NCBI GenBank assembly: GCA_030824515.1 | Contig: JAVBXN010000016.1 | Coordinates: 17,733-81,732, forward strand | Source of the DNA: Pelobacter sp. | GTDB lineage: Bacteria; Desulfobacterota; Desulfuromonadia; Geobacterales; Pseudopelobacteraceae | Direction: 5' to 3' | Length of the DNA: 64,000 bases | Shown: in pieces, positions 52,866 to 61,124 of the stretch | Position numbering within the stretch: position 1 is the first letter of the stretch | Layout: the number at the start of each line of letters is the position of its first letter | The notes under the pieces: model-generated | Told to the model about the DNA's origin: nothing | What the model saw: the letters and a program-made list of their open reading frames with translations, nothing else | Databases searched by the model: none | Translations under genes and position numbers: made by a program

Positions 52866-53638
52866 ATATGGCCCTTAGCCCGGACGGGCATGCAGTAAGA
52901 TCAAATCAAATCATCAGAGTTGAGGAGATGATTGGACGACGTGACCCCCTCACAGAGTTACAGCAGAAAATTGTGACCACGGCGATAACACTCATAAACT
53001 CTATTGGAGATAGTGATTCAGGGAAAAGAGAATACGGGATACCTATTGATGTTTTTTCTCGAATCTGTGGCCTCAGTTTTGAGAATCTTCATTTTCACCT
53101 GACTGGCGAAATAGAAAAGATAACCCGAAAGGGTTTATGGCTTTACAACACCAATAGCAGGCTGCTGATTCGGTCACAGTGGTTTCAATCAATAGCTTAC
53201 AACGGCAGAGAGATCATGTTTGAGTTTAGCGATAAAATTCTCGCCTTGATCATCAAGTTTGCCAACAGCGATGCAGTATCTCATCTGGTTAAGGGTATTC
53301 AGTACAAAGGAAGGCATACGCTGGCTGTTTTTGAACTCATCTGGTCATGGAAAGGCAAGGGAGTAATTGACTATACGATCCCGCAACTTATGCAGCAATT
53401 ATCCCTGCAACATACCAGATACTCGTACGGCCAGTTGAAGCTCCGTGTTCTGGAACCATCTTTCGAAGAAATTTATGCATGGGACAACGCCATATATGTA
53501 CATTTTAGCCCGACCTTTTCAGGACGCAGGGTCGAAGGTGTCCGTTTTGCAGTGACTGTGGGTGAAGAAGCCAGGGAAATGAGGAAAAAGGAACCGGAGT
53601 TTAAGGTTCTTCTGCCGGGGCTCAAACCGGCACTATAA
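52862..53638 (+). CDS. Rep_3-family replication initiator-like protein
   Basis: 258 residues from the ATG at 52862, coupled to the flavin reductase by an ATGA overlap. It has the two winged-helix plan of plasmid RepB/Rep_3 initiators: RSNQIIRVEEMIGRRDPLTE, LQQKIVTTAITLINSIGDSD, KILALIIKFANSDAVSHLVK, YGQLKLRVLEPSFEEIYAWD and FSPTFSGRRVEGVRFAV. No iterons, partition genes or other plasmid genes are near. In a metabolic operon it may have become a DNA-binding regulator, or it may mark plasmid-derived sequence. Confidence 0.78.
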   Translation: MNMALSPDGHAVRSNQIIRVEEMIGRRDPLTELQQKIVTTAITLINSIGDSDSGKREYGIPIDVFSRICGLSFENLHFHLTGEIEKITRKGLWLYNTNSRLLIRSQWFQSIAYNGREIMFEFSDKILALIIKFANSDAVSHLVKGIQYKGRHTLAVFELIWSWKGKGVIDYTIPQLMQQLSLQHTRYSYGQLKLRVLEPSFEEIYAWDNAIYVHFSPTFSGRRVEGVRFAVTVGEEAREMRKKEPEFKVLLPGLKPAL

Positions 53639-53640
53639 AT

Positions 53641-53946
53641 TTCAGCTCGATGACGGTTCGCGCCTTCAAGCTCGCCTGCCTCGAAGACATCTGCGAAGAT
53701 TTTGGCCAGGTGGCAACCTACAACGGCACGATCCCCGGCTTCCCCCATTATTTTATTCTTGATGACCACCACACGTTTTATACCGGCAAACCGATGCTGG
53801 TATGCGGAAACAGCGCCGCGATGGTACAGGAAACGCGTTTTGGGCGCCACTTCACCGTTTCCGGTGATCGCTCGGTTCATTTCGGGGCATTCCCCTGTGG
53901 CCCCTCACCTGACGCTATCAGTTGCTCCAGCGGCTCCTGCTGCTGA
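53641..53946 (+). pseudogene. arsM C-terminal fragment
   Basis: Residues VRAFKLACLEDICEDFGQVA, GFPHYFILDDHHTFYTGKPM and LVCGNSAAMVQETRFGRHFT match the C-terminal third of ArsM arsenite methyltransferases; the SAM-binding part and its catalytic Cys are absent. It starts 3 bp after the Rep_3 stop, with an internal ATG (53650) that has no good RBS. The tail ends in CSSGSCC. It is either a remnant or a stand-alone domain; I treat it as a remnant. Confidence 0.7.
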
Positions 53947-53992
53947 ATTTCACTTACCGTCCACTGGCGAATAAAACAAAAGGAAAATTGAA

Positions 53993-54820
53993 ATGAAATA
54001 TACTCACGAATTTATCGGCGAGTTACTTGGCACATTTATACTTGTCTTCATCGGGTGCTCATCGGTTGCCGTAAACGTTCTCTTTTCGGCCCATGCGGGT
54101 CTTTTACAGGTTGCCACAATCTGGGGGATTGGTGTAACGATTGCGATCTATGCGACGAGGCACCTCTCCTGCGCGCACCTCAATCCGGCAGTCAGCATAG
54201 CCATGGCTCTCGGGCGAAGGATGTCATGGGGAAGACTTCCGGTGTATCTACTTGCACAGTTTGCTGGTGCATTTATAGCTGCCGGTCTGCTCTATCTACT
54301 TTTTTCTTCTTCTATTTCCAACTTCGAGAGCATCAACGGTATTCTGCGTGGTTCACCGCAATCGATTAAAACAGCACAGATATTCGGTGAATTTTATCCA
54401 AATCCAGGTGCCGGCGCTGCCGCTTCTGTTTCAACTCTCTGCGCTTTTTTTGCCGAAGCGGTGGGTACCTTCATATTAGTTCTGATGGTATTTTCTCTTA
54501 CCGAAGGCTGCAATCTGGGACGTCCATCCGACACACTCTGCCCGCTCTTCATCGGCCTGACGGTAACGGTAATCATTTCAATACTCGCCCCGCTCACTCA
54601 AGCCGGGTTAAACCCAGCCAGGGATCTTTCTCCACGCCTGTTTTCATGGCTTATGGGATGGGGTGATGCGGCTTTTTCGGAAAACAAATGGGGCTGTATT
54701 ACTGTGTATGTTCTGGGGCCTGTTGTCGGTGCGGTGGCAGCATCGGGACTATTCACCTTCCTGATAGAACCTCTGATGAAGGAGAAGAATGCAGCTAATG
54801 ACCCTTGCCGATGTTGCTAA
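53993..54820 (+). CDS. MIP-family channel (aquaglyceroporin/AqpS-like)
   Basis: 275 residues, six helices and two NPA loops (CAHLNPAVSIAM and GLNPARDLSPRLFSW). EFIGELLGTFILVFIGCSSV is the N-terminal signature. An extended C-terminus ends DPCRCC. In arsenic clusters, AqpS-type channels export or admit arsenite; the neighbouring arsM remnant supports this, but a glycerol or water function cannot be excluded. RBS AAAAGG upstream. Confidence 0.88.
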   Translation: MKYTHEFIGELLGTFILVFIGCSSVAVNVLFSAHAGLLQVATIWGIGVTIAIYATRHLSCAHLNPAVSIAMALGRRMSWGRLPVYLLAQFAGAFIAAGLLYLLFSSSISNFESINGILRGSPQSIKTAQIFGEFYPNPGAGAAASVSTLCAFFAEAVGTFILVLMVFSLTEGCNLGRPSDTLCPLFIGLTVTVIISILAPLTQAGLNPARDLSPRLFSWLMGWGDAAFSENKWGCITVYVLGPVVGAVAASGLFTFLIEPLMKEKNAANDPCRCC

Positions 54821-55081
54821 GTTTCGCTATTTTCAATTTTTTTCACTATTCACAAGGAATACTTGGTCAATTCCTTTGTCGCCGCCTCGAAACGTAATCG
54901 GGCCAAAGAAGTAACAACCTGGCGTTTTTGGCAGGATATCTTTTACAGGAGCCGCACGGCGTCCGAGTTCAACATCGGAATTGCCATGTTTTACCGCAAG
55001 TTAAAGGAGTATTAAAAAGCTGGTCATGCTGTTTGATGGCCAGCTATATAATATTCAGCTGATTAACTGCACTTTCAGCTG
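54821..55081. other. Intergenic with a coding remnant
   Basis: A frame open from about 54842 to the TAA at 55013-55015 reads LVNSFVAASKRNRAKEVTTW, RFWQDIFYRSRTASEFNIGI and AMFYRKLKEY without a start codon. It looks like the end of a lost gene, not identified. Nothing else is seen here. Confidence 0.35.
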
Positions 55082-55195
55082 TTAAAAACACCACCACGTG
55101 TAGTCACAATGGGGACAAACATACGTCGTGCAACCGGAAGCATTTTTTTCCTTTGGTTCTTCAACACCTTCTTTGCATTCGGGACACATTTGCAT
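55082..55195 (-). CDS. Tiny zinc-ribbon-like protein, 37 aa
   Basis: MQMCPECKEGVEEPKEKNAS then GCTTYVCPHCDYTWWCF. Two CxxC pairs (CPEC and CPHC) form a zinc ribbon; aromatic end. AAGGAGAA lies 7 nt upstream of the ATG. It could act as a metal-binding or RNA-associated peptide; family not known. Confidence 0.6.
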   Translation of the reverse strand: MQMCPECKEGVEEPKEKNASGCTTYVCPHCDYTWWCF

Positions 55196-55290
55196 TTTTC
55201 AGTTCTCCTTGTATTCCGGATTTAACAGATGAACAGTGTCAAGCGCACAAATTAAGCCGAGGGCAGACGCCGCCTATAGTTTTTATTACT

Positions 55291-55323
55291 TAGTTTCCGT
55301 CCGGAGTTTCCGGACGGAAACTA
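55291..55323. repeat. 33-bp palindrome, TAGTTTCCGTCCGGA family
   Basis: Arms TAGTTTCCGTCCGGA (55291-55305) and TCCGGACGGAAACTA (55309-55323) around GTT. It lies 1 bp from the stop codon of the gene ending at 55325, exactly as the related copy after the panE-like gene, pointing to a 3'-end/terminator role. No long T-run. Confidence 0.75.
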
Positions 55324-55324
55324 C

Positions 55325-55606
55325 TTATAAGATGGTTGGAGCCTCGTATTCCTTCACTACTTCTGCAGGGACAAGGAATTCACGGCAAGGTTTGCCCCCT
55401 TCCCCCAACTCGAATTCCGAGACAACCTCTTCAGGCACTTCTATCATCAGCTGTGTTTCACCACCGGACATAGAGCTGATATCAACGGGTGAATCCGAAA
55501 ACCAGACTCCTGCAAAAAGAGTATTGTTCATAAAAAATCCGTCAGAATCCGTGAAACCGTTTTTCAAGATTTCCTCTCCCGCTGGTGATAGATGATACAG
55601 TTTCAT
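55325..55606 (-). CDS. Hypothetical protein, 93 aa
   Basis: MKLYHLSPAGEEILKNGFTD, GFFMNNTLFAGVWFSDSPVD, GETQLMIEVPEEVVSEFELG and EGGKPCREFLVPAEVVKEYE. The opening (LYHL...ILKNGF) and the GVWFSDSP phrase are like small ADP-ribosyltransferase-fold or DUF952-like proteins, but no catalytic set is certain. RBS AGGGAGAA before the ATG. Last gene of the hemerythrin-Mrp unit. Confidence 0.6.
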   Translation of the reverse strand: MKLYHLSPAGEEILKNGFTDSDGFFMNNTLFAGVWFSDSPVDISSMSGGETQLMIEVPEEVVSEFELGEGGKPCREFLVPAEVVKEYEAPTIL

Positions 55607-55687
55607 ACAGTTCTCCCTTCTGTTTAATTATTTTCGTTTTTTGGCAAAGCCGGGGAGTTACTAAACACAGGAGTTAATAAACAGAAA

Positions 55688-56608
55688 TCAATTTCCTGAG
55701 CAACAGCTACCCGCCCCCGCACATTGTTGAACTTTGCCGCCATCGCAGCAGGAGCCGGCTGCGTCTGTATTCTGAAGCTCCAGGTAGATCGCCTTAAGAC
55801 GCTCGACAATCCCGTCAAATCTGGCCGATGTTTCTGTATTGGGGTACGACTGCAGGTAAGGCCTTTCTTCGTCCCCACATTTGACAATTGCCGCATCAAG
55901 CGGGATTGCCCCCAGATATGGGACATCAAACTTTAGGGACAATTTATACCCGCCCCCGGAAGAAAAAATATCAGACTCAGCATGACAATGCGGGCAGACA
56001 TAACCGCTCATGTTCTCTATGATTCCGGTTATCGGCAGATTAAGCTTCCTGCAGAAGGTGATCGACTTTTCCACATCGATCGTCGCCATCTGCTGGGGAG
56101 TGGTTACTATGATTGCACTTGTACTGCCGGAGCCAAGCAACTGAACAACAGAGAGAGGCTCGTCGCCGGTACCAGGTGGACAATCGACAACAAGGCAATC
56201 GAGGTCACCCCAGGCCACATTTTCAATAAACTGACGAATGATACCCGCCTTGGCCGGCCCTCGCACAATCACGGCATCTTCACTACTGTTGAGCATAAAT
56301 CCCATGGAAACGACTTTTAAGCCGTTAAACACCTCATGCGGGATAATTTCGTTTGCGCCAATAATGACTTTCTCCTGCGCAAGTCCCAACATTTTGGGAA
56401 CGCTGGGGCCGTGAATATCAACGTCCAGAATTCCTGTTCTCAATCCATGCATCGAAAGGCTCAAGGCAAGATTAACCGCCACCGTACTCTTGCCTACGCC
56501 GCCTTTCCCCGACATGACTACAAAGGTATGCCTGATTTTATCGACCTTCAGATTGAGCGCCGTATTATCGGGGCCGCAAGAAGACTGCTGACATGTTGCC
56601 TGTTCCAT
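55688..56608 (-). CDS. Mrp/NBP35-type Fe-S carrier ATPase
   Basis: 306 residues. Deviant Walker A (VMSGKGGVGKSTVAVNLALS), FNGLKVVSMGFMLNSSEDAV, CLVVDCPPGTGDEPLSVVQL and the CPHC-containing segment NMSGYVCPHCHAESDIFSSG. Mrp proteins bind and transfer Fe-S clusters. Unusual Cys pairs at both ends (CQQSSCGP and CCDGG...CCSGN), more than in typical Mrp, may bind clusters or metals. Follows the hemerythrin gene by 17 bp. Confidence 0.92.
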   Translation of the reverse strand: MEQATCQQSSCGPDNTALNLKVDKIRHTFVVMSGKGGVGKSTVAVNLALSLSMHGLRTGILDVDIHGPSVPKMLGLAQEKVIIGANEIIPHEVFNGLKVVSMGFMLNSSEDAVIVRGPAKAGIIRQFIENVAWGDLDCLVVDCPPGTGDEPLSVVQLLGSGSTSAIIVTTPQQMATIDVEKSITFCRKLNLPITGIIENMSGYVCPHCHAESDIFSSGGGYKLSLKFDVPYLGAIPLDAAIVKCGDEERPYLQSYPNTETSARFDGIVERLKAIYLELQNTDAAGSCCDGGKVQQCAGAGSCCSGN

Positions 56609-56625
56609 AGTCCATCTCCGTTTTT

Positions 56626-57105
56626 TTATAGTGTGCAGAAATTCTGCCGTATTTGCAGACTGGCAGTAGGACCTGGCGAGGACACAAGAAACGCCTCGAA
56701 ATCACGGTCATGCGACTGGATATGTACCAGCCAGAGCAGACGGAGATTAAGCAACTCTTCGAGCAACACGTTCTGGCTGATCGTAAAGCGGTGACTTAAT
56801 TTGTCAGTAATTTCGAACATATAATAGTGGTGGTTGCGGTGTTTTGCCTCGTGTGGATATCCCAACAGTGCCATGAAGTTGTTCTCGGGACCGATGTGTT
56901 CCATCATGATGTCCAACAGGCGGTCCAGCTCCGTTGTTATTTTACGGCCTGGTTGTTGTCGAACCGACTCTATCATCATATCCAGCAGGCTAATGATGTT
57001 CCGGTAGCGGCTGTCGTAGTTCAGATTAGGCTCGGCAAACTCCAGATATCCGGTCAGCGCGCCAGGAAAATGATTATCATATTGTCCGTATGGTTGCAGA
57101 TCCAT
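56626..57105 (-). CDS. Hemerythrin-like protein
   Basis: 159 residues from the ATG at 57105 (MDLQPYGQYDNHFPGALTGY). Di-iron ligands: MMEHIGPENNFM (His and Glu), YPHEAKHRNHHYYM (His, His) and WLVHIQSHDRDFEAFL (His, Asp). Bacteriohemerythrins bind O2 or sense it. A related remnant is at 46.0 kb. It heads the Mrp operon with a sigma54 promoter 46 bp upstream. Confidence 0.82.
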   Translation of the reverse strand: MDLQPYGQYDNHFPGALTGYLEFAEPNLNYDSRYRNIISLLDMMIESVRQQPGRKITTELDRLLDIMMEHIGPENNFMALLGYPHEAKHRNHHYYMFEITDKLSHRFTISQNVLLEELLNLRLLWLVHIQSHDRDFEAFLVSSPGPTASLQIRQNFCTL

Positions 57106-57150
57106 ACCATCCCCCTTATTGCTGCATTCATATCGCCTCAAGATACATAG

Positions 57151-57166
57151 AGCAGCTACCATGCCA
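57151..57166 (-). promoter_or_regulatory. Sigma54 -24/-12 promoter of hemerythrin-mrp
   Basis: Minus-strand TGGCATGGTAGCTGCT; GG and GC are 10 bp apart. Weaker than the moeA promoter (CAT for CAC). Predicted start near 57139, 34 bp before the ATG. No UAS of the TTGATA-N7-TRTCAA form was found in the next 400 bp. Confidence 0.6.
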
Positions 57167-57470
57167 ACCCGTAAACAGCTTGATTTATGTGTTATTTTAT
57201 TATTTGAATTATTTTTTTATCGATTTTTTTATCATTTTGGTAATGCCATTATTATTTTGATTATGCGGTTCGGAGAGGAGCGAATCACGCAGGACTAGGC
57301 GCCGTTCCTTGAGATGATTGGCGAGATACCTGCGGCATGCAGTGAACGTTTCTGCGGGTTCTGTAATAGAAGGAAATATGACTTTTTTTGGGGCGCGGAA
57401 GCTGTAAGGAAGTCGAGCCAAAAACAAGCATTTAACGCTTTAGCAATAACGGAAGAAATGAAGGACATGG

Positions 57471-57502
57471 GCTTGATGGTTTGCGGGTACAAACCATCAA
57501 GC
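57471..57502. terminator. 12-bp inverted repeat near the end of the regulator gene
   Basis: GCTTGATGGTTT pairs perfectly with AAACCATCAAGC around GCGGGTAC; 62 bp after the regulator stop codon. It may terminate the regulator transcript, though there is no T-run. Confidence 0.5.
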
Positions 57503-57564
57503 AGCTCGAATTGGCTGTAAAACGGCACATAATTCAAACAAAGTACGGCAAAAGCAGATATGCC

Positions 57565-59196
57565 TTACACCGCGGCCTGCGCTTCATATTCTTTGAGCTT
57601 CCGGTAAAGGGTCGCCAAACCTATATCCAGTTGTGTGGCAGCCTGGACCTTATTGTCGCCTACGGCGCGCAATACCCCAAGAATATAGTCCCGCTCTATT
57701 TCACCCAAAGGGCGAATATTTTCCGAGACCACCGGTTTTAATGACTGGGTCCGTAATTCGTTAGGCAAGTCATTGACATCTATCTGGCAATTCTGGGTCA
57801 TGGCAACAGCATGTTCAACCGCATTTTGCAACTCCCGGACATTACCGGGCCACTGGTAGCTCAGTAACTGGTCAGCGGCCTTTACCGTGAAGTTCATTGC
57901 GCTGCACTTGGTATTGCGGGTGTACTTACTCAGGAAAAAACGCGCCAAAGGAAGAATATCTTCATGTCGCTCACGCAACGGCGGCACATGTATTTCGATC
58001 ACTCGCAGGCGGTAATAAAGGTCCTGGCGGAAATTGCCGGCAGCAATTTCATCAGCCAGGTTACGATTAGTTGCGGCAAGCACCCGTACGTTGATGGGAC
58101 GTGGCTTGTTCTCCCCCACACGCCGCACCTCACGTTCCTGCAGGGCGCGCAGCAGCTTTACCTGCATCCCGGGCGACACCTCGCCGACCTCGTCCAAAAA
58201 CAGTGTCCCTCCGATAGCCGCTTCAAAAAGCCCCACCCGGTCCTTATCAGCTCCTGTAAAGGAGCCTTTCACATGCCCGAAAAGTTCACTTTCCAACAAT
58301 GTTTCCGTCAATGCCCCGCAATTAACGGCAATAAAAGGCCGTGACCCACGGGCAGACTGATCGTGAATAAAACGGGCCATAAGTTCTTTGCCAACGCCGC
58401 TATCCCCCGATATCAGTACCGTAGACTCAACCTTGGCAACACGCCAGGCTATATCAACGGTATTGCGCATCGTCTGGCTTCTGGCCATTACGAAGGAAGA
58501 GGTTTCATTATCTTCCAGAAAGGCAAGCTGTTTTTGCTTCTTTTTCAAACGCTTTTCGGTATTGAGAAGTTTTTCGTTCAGTTCTTTCAATACTGATGTG
58601 GAATCTTCCAAATTATAGTAGACGAGATCGGACTCGAACTCCGGTCCCCATTTTTCCTTGAAGCGAGCCGTCACGTGGCAGACGGCATCACCTTTAGCGA
58701 CACATTTATCCTCGATAAAAACGACTTCACGGCCTTCAACATAGGATGAGTACCCACTGGCAAACGCTGTTTCTGTCCAACAAACGGGCTCATCCGACAA
58801 CCCCAAATGCAGCAGGTGTTGTTCAGCCTCGTAGCAGTCCTCCCACATTGAATCAATCAGCGGGGCGGTGCCTTGCCCGTCTGTTCTTATGTTGTCGTGG
58901 AGCCCAATCTGCCCGGTCAGGGAATGGAGCCTGGACCCAGCGTATCCTCTCGATTTCGCCCATATATCCGGCATATTCAAGTGGATGTTTCTGGCCGTCT
59001 GCCAACCGTTGGCATACCCCAGACGAGTGAGAAAATTGCGTGCGCCGAACACCCCCAGAGTTTTAATAAGATCCCTGCGAAGATTCCCGATTGCAAATGC
59101 ATTGAGCAGGAGGGCCCTCTCCCCCAAAAGCTCAATTATGCCACCTTTAGGATTGAACGAAAGCAACTCTCGTAAGTCCAAATCTGCAAGATTCAT
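57565..59196 (-). CDS. Sigma54-dependent activator with XylR_N and V4R domains
   Basis: 543 residues. N-terminal XylR_N ([20 protein letters not shown] ... [12 protein letters not shown]) and V4R ([32 protein letters not shown]) effector-binding parts as in XylR/DmpR. A coiled linker ([20 protein letters not shown]) and the AAA+ domain follow: Walker [16 protein letters not shown], sigma54 loop [10 protein letters not shown] (Ser instead of Ala in GAFTGA), Walker [12 protein letters not shown] and a C-terminal Fis-type HTH ([20 protein letters not shown]). Aromatic effector sensing inferred from the family. Its own start is 24 bp from a UAS dyad, allowing autoregulation. Confidence 0.92.
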   Translation of the reverse strand: MNLADLDLRELLSFNPKGGIIELLGERALLLNAFAIGNLRRDLIKTLGVFGARNFLTRLGYANGWQTARNIHLNMPDIWAKSRGYAGSRLHSLTGQIGLHDNIRTDGQGTAPLIDSMWEDCYEAEQHLLHLGLSDEPVCWTETAFASGYSSYVEGREVVFIEDKCVAKGDAVCHVTARFKEKWGPEFESDLVYYNLEDSTSVLKELNEKLLNTEKRLKKKQKQLAFLEDNETSSFVMARSQTMRNTVDIAWRVAKVESTVLISGDSGVGKELMARFIHDQSARGSRPFIAVNCGALTETLLESELFGHVKGSFTGADKDRVGLFEAAIGGTLFLDEVGEVSPGMQVKLLRALQEREVRRVGENKPRPINVRVLAATNRNLADEIAAGNFRQDLYYRLRVIEIHVPPLRERHEDILPLARFFLSKYTRNTKCSAMNFTVKAADQLLSYQWPGNVRELQNAVEHAVAMTQNCQIDVNDLPNELRTQSLKPVVSENIRPLGEIERDYILGVLRAVGDNKVQAATQLDIGLATLYRKLKEYEAQAAV

Positions 59197-59219
59197 TACC
59201 TACCTCCAGTTTTTTCATA

Positions 59220-59262
59220 TTGATAAACCGGATATCAAAACAAGAAGACATTGTCTAGACAA
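59220..59262. promoter_or_regulatory. UAS dyad and 12-bp palindrome upstream of CDGSH/porin
   Basis: TTGATA (59220-59225), 7 bp, TATCAA (59233-59238) then AACAAGAAG; this is the best dyad of the set. A perfect palindrome TTGTCTAGACAA (59251-59262) follows. The site lies between the regulator start and the sigma54 promoter, 47-104 bp upstream of the latter. Confidence 0.7.
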
Positions 59263-59308
59263 ATTTAACATCTACAACGATGTCGCATAGTTACATATTT
59301 ACTCCAGG

Positions 59309-59324
59309 TGGCATGACTGATGCT
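59309..59324 (+). promoter_or_regulatory. Sigma54 -24/-12 promoter of CDGSH/porin
   Basis: TGGCATGACTGATGCT: TGGCA, GG and GC 10 bp apart. Predicted start near 59336, leaving a ~127-nt leader before the CDGSH gene. Confidence 0.7.
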
Positions 59325-59462
59325 AAGTACGAGTGGCAAACGAATTACCATTTCAGCACCGGAGAATCTCATGTTCCGGATGCTGCTGCTAATAGCCTTA
59401 GCAGAATTAATCCAACAGCGGATGGCACAGAATTCCGCAAATCAAAAAGGAGGATGTAAAAC

Positions 59463-59804
59463 ATGTGTTTTAGACCAGCAGGAGTGAACAAACCACAGGA
59501 GTGCCCCAACTGTCACAAGAAGCTTGCTCAATTGGGAGGGGTCAAACAGAAGATCTGTCCGTTTTGTAAAACACCGCTCGGTGAAGAACCCAAGCCAGGC
59601 CCGATTGTCCTTGAACTTGAGCCGGGCAACTACCTCCGCTGCGTCTGCGGAAAATCAAAGAAGATGCCTTTCTGTGATGGTGCCCATGAAGGAAGTGGAA
59701 AGGCTCCGCTTTCATTCGAAGTAACGGAAAAGAAACAAATTCACCTGTGTAACTGCGGCATGACTACCAACCCCCCTTTCTGCGATGGCAAACATCAGAA
59801 GTAG
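59463..59804 (+). CDS. CDGSH iron-sulfur protein with N-terminal zinc ribbon
   Basis: 113 residues, RBS AAAGGAGG 7 nt upstream. Residues 13-41 form a zinc ribbon (CPNCHKKL ... ICPFCKTPL). Two CDGSH 2Fe-2S motifs follow: CVCGKSKKMPFCDGAH and CNCGMTTNPPFCDGKH, both with the three Cys and the His ligand. Two-motif proteins of this type bind two clusters and act in redox or cluster transfer. The zinc-ribbon fusion is unusual. First gene of the porin unit. Confidence 0.88.
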   Translation: MCFRPAGVNKPQECPNCHKKLAQLGGVKQKICPFCKTPLGEEPKPGPIVLELEPGNYLRCVCGKSKKMPFCDGAHEGSGKAPLSFEVTEKKQIHLCNCGMTTNPPFCDGKHQK

Positions 59805-59864
59805 GGACAAGAAAACAAAGTAGTGCTCAGAAATGGACAAAGCAAATGAAAGGGGAGGAAGTTC

Positions 59865-61115
59865 ATGTCAAACCATTTAATAGCCCAGATAGCAACAATG
59901 GCATTGTTGGCAACTCCGGTACTCGCTCAGGAAGTAGTCATCCCCACAGTCACCAGTAAGTATAAGGTTTCTATTGGCGGATACGTAAAACTGGATTATA
60001 TCAACAACTCAACTAATCTTGGTTCAGCTACCGGTATTGCTGCCCTTGGCAGCCTCCAACCCGGCGGTATCCCCAAGAGCAGCTCCGTCGCCGGCAGTCA
60101 ACATCAGTCCATTTTTACTGCTCGCCAGTCACGATTATGGTTGAAAGTAAATGGCCCTGACTTTCTTGATGCCAAAACAAGTGCTTATATTGAAGGTGAC
60201 TTCTTTGGTTCTGGTTCAAGCAATGAAAGTCCGGACTTTAGAATGCGCCATGCCTACGGAACTCTTGACTGGAAAAACACACAAGTTTTATTCGGACAGT
60301 TTTGGGACAACTTTGGGTCGGGGCCATCATCAACCTACGATTTCGGACACGGCGCCACAACAGGTAATCCAGGCAGCCCACGTGTAGCCCAGATAAAAGT
60401 TACACAGAAAGTGAGCCTGACGGACCAGAACTCGCTGAAACTGATTGCAGCGCTACAGAACCCGGTTCAGGACAACTTCAATCAAGCTGCGGGCGGCAGC
60501 TCGGGTGATATGGTGAATGTTGTTGGAAAAGCGATGCTTGAAAGCAAAGCACTGGGAGTAGCTCCAGGTTTCTGGGGCCTTCCCATGTGTCCGCTGACAT
60601 TAGGTCTTTTCGGACAGTACGGCAATCAGAAGATTGATGGCAAACAATATGATTCATACGGATATGGCGTCCTTGCTTTCGTGCCGCTACTCAAGTCCAG
60701 CAACGGCAAAAGCCGGGAAATGACCGTCTCTTTCGAAGGTCAAGCCTATATGGCGGCAAACATGGCCACCTCACACGCGACCGCTGCCGCCCTGGTAGGT
60801 CCAGCCGGCAACAAGTCTCCAGCCAAAGGCTATGGTCTGTTCAGCCAGATCATCTTCTACCCTACTCAGAATTTGGGAATCACAGCAGGCTACGGCAAGC
60901 GCAATGCGTATGATTATGCCAGCTATTCAAATAACATTGACTTCCAGAAAAGCAGTTCCCAGATTTTTGCCAATATTGCCTATGACCTTAATGCCGCGGT
61001 CAGGGTAGCCGCCGAGTATCAACACCTTACTACCCAGTATGGAAACATTACTGCAGGAACATCCGATTCAGGCATTAATAACGTGCTGCGCCTTTCGGCA
61101 ATCTATTTTTTCTAG
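59865..61115 (+). CDS. Outer-membrane porin
   Basis: 416 residues. Signal peptide (IAQIATMALLATPVLAQ); the barrel begins YKVSIGGYVKLDYINNST, contains RQSRLWLKVNGPDFLDAKTS, AYIEGDFFG and YGTLDWKNTQVLFGQFWDNF, and ends LRLSAIYFF with a terminal Phe, the assembly signal. Pattern of DcaP/OprP-type or phosphate-selective-like porins in aromatic degraders. Likely admits the aromatic or other effector substrate. 60 bp after the CDGSH gene, same transcript. Confidence 0.85.
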   Translation: MSNHLIAQIATMALLATPVLAQEVVIPTVTSKYKVSIGGYVKLDYINNSTNLGSATGIAALGSLQPGGIPKSSSVAGSQHQSIFTARQSRLWLKVNGPDFLDAKTSAYIEGDFFGSGSSNESPDFRMRHAYGTLDWKNTQVLFGQFWDNFGSGPSSTYDFGHGATTGNPGSPRVAQIKVTQKVSLTDQNSLKLIAALQNPVQDNFNQAAGGSSGDMVNVVGKAMLESKALGVAPGFWGLPMCPLTLGLFGQYGNQKIDGKQYDSYGYGVLAFVPLLKSSNGKSREMTVSFEGQAYMAANMATSHATAAALVGPAGNKSPAKGYGLFSQIIFYPTQNLGITAGYGKRNAYDYASYSNNIDFQKSSSQIFANIAYDLNAAVRVAAEYQHLTTQYGNITAGTSDSGINNVLRLSAIYFF

Positions 61116-61124
61116 AATAAACTT

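Larger units (their letters stand above)
57106..57564. other. Intergenic with sigma54 promoter and an inverted repeat
   Basis: About 460 bp upstream of the hemerythrin gene. It contains the P5 promoter (57151-57166), AT-rich DNA at 57184-57260 (possible IHF-type bend) and a 12-bp stem GCTTGATGGTTT / AAACCATCAAGC (57471-57482, 57491-57502). Two short frames in it resemble nothing. Confidence 0.6.

Noticed and set aside
57295..57537. Short frames on both strands between hemerythrin and the regulator gene
   Set aside because: They overlap the 12-bp inverted repeat, have no family and poor starts.
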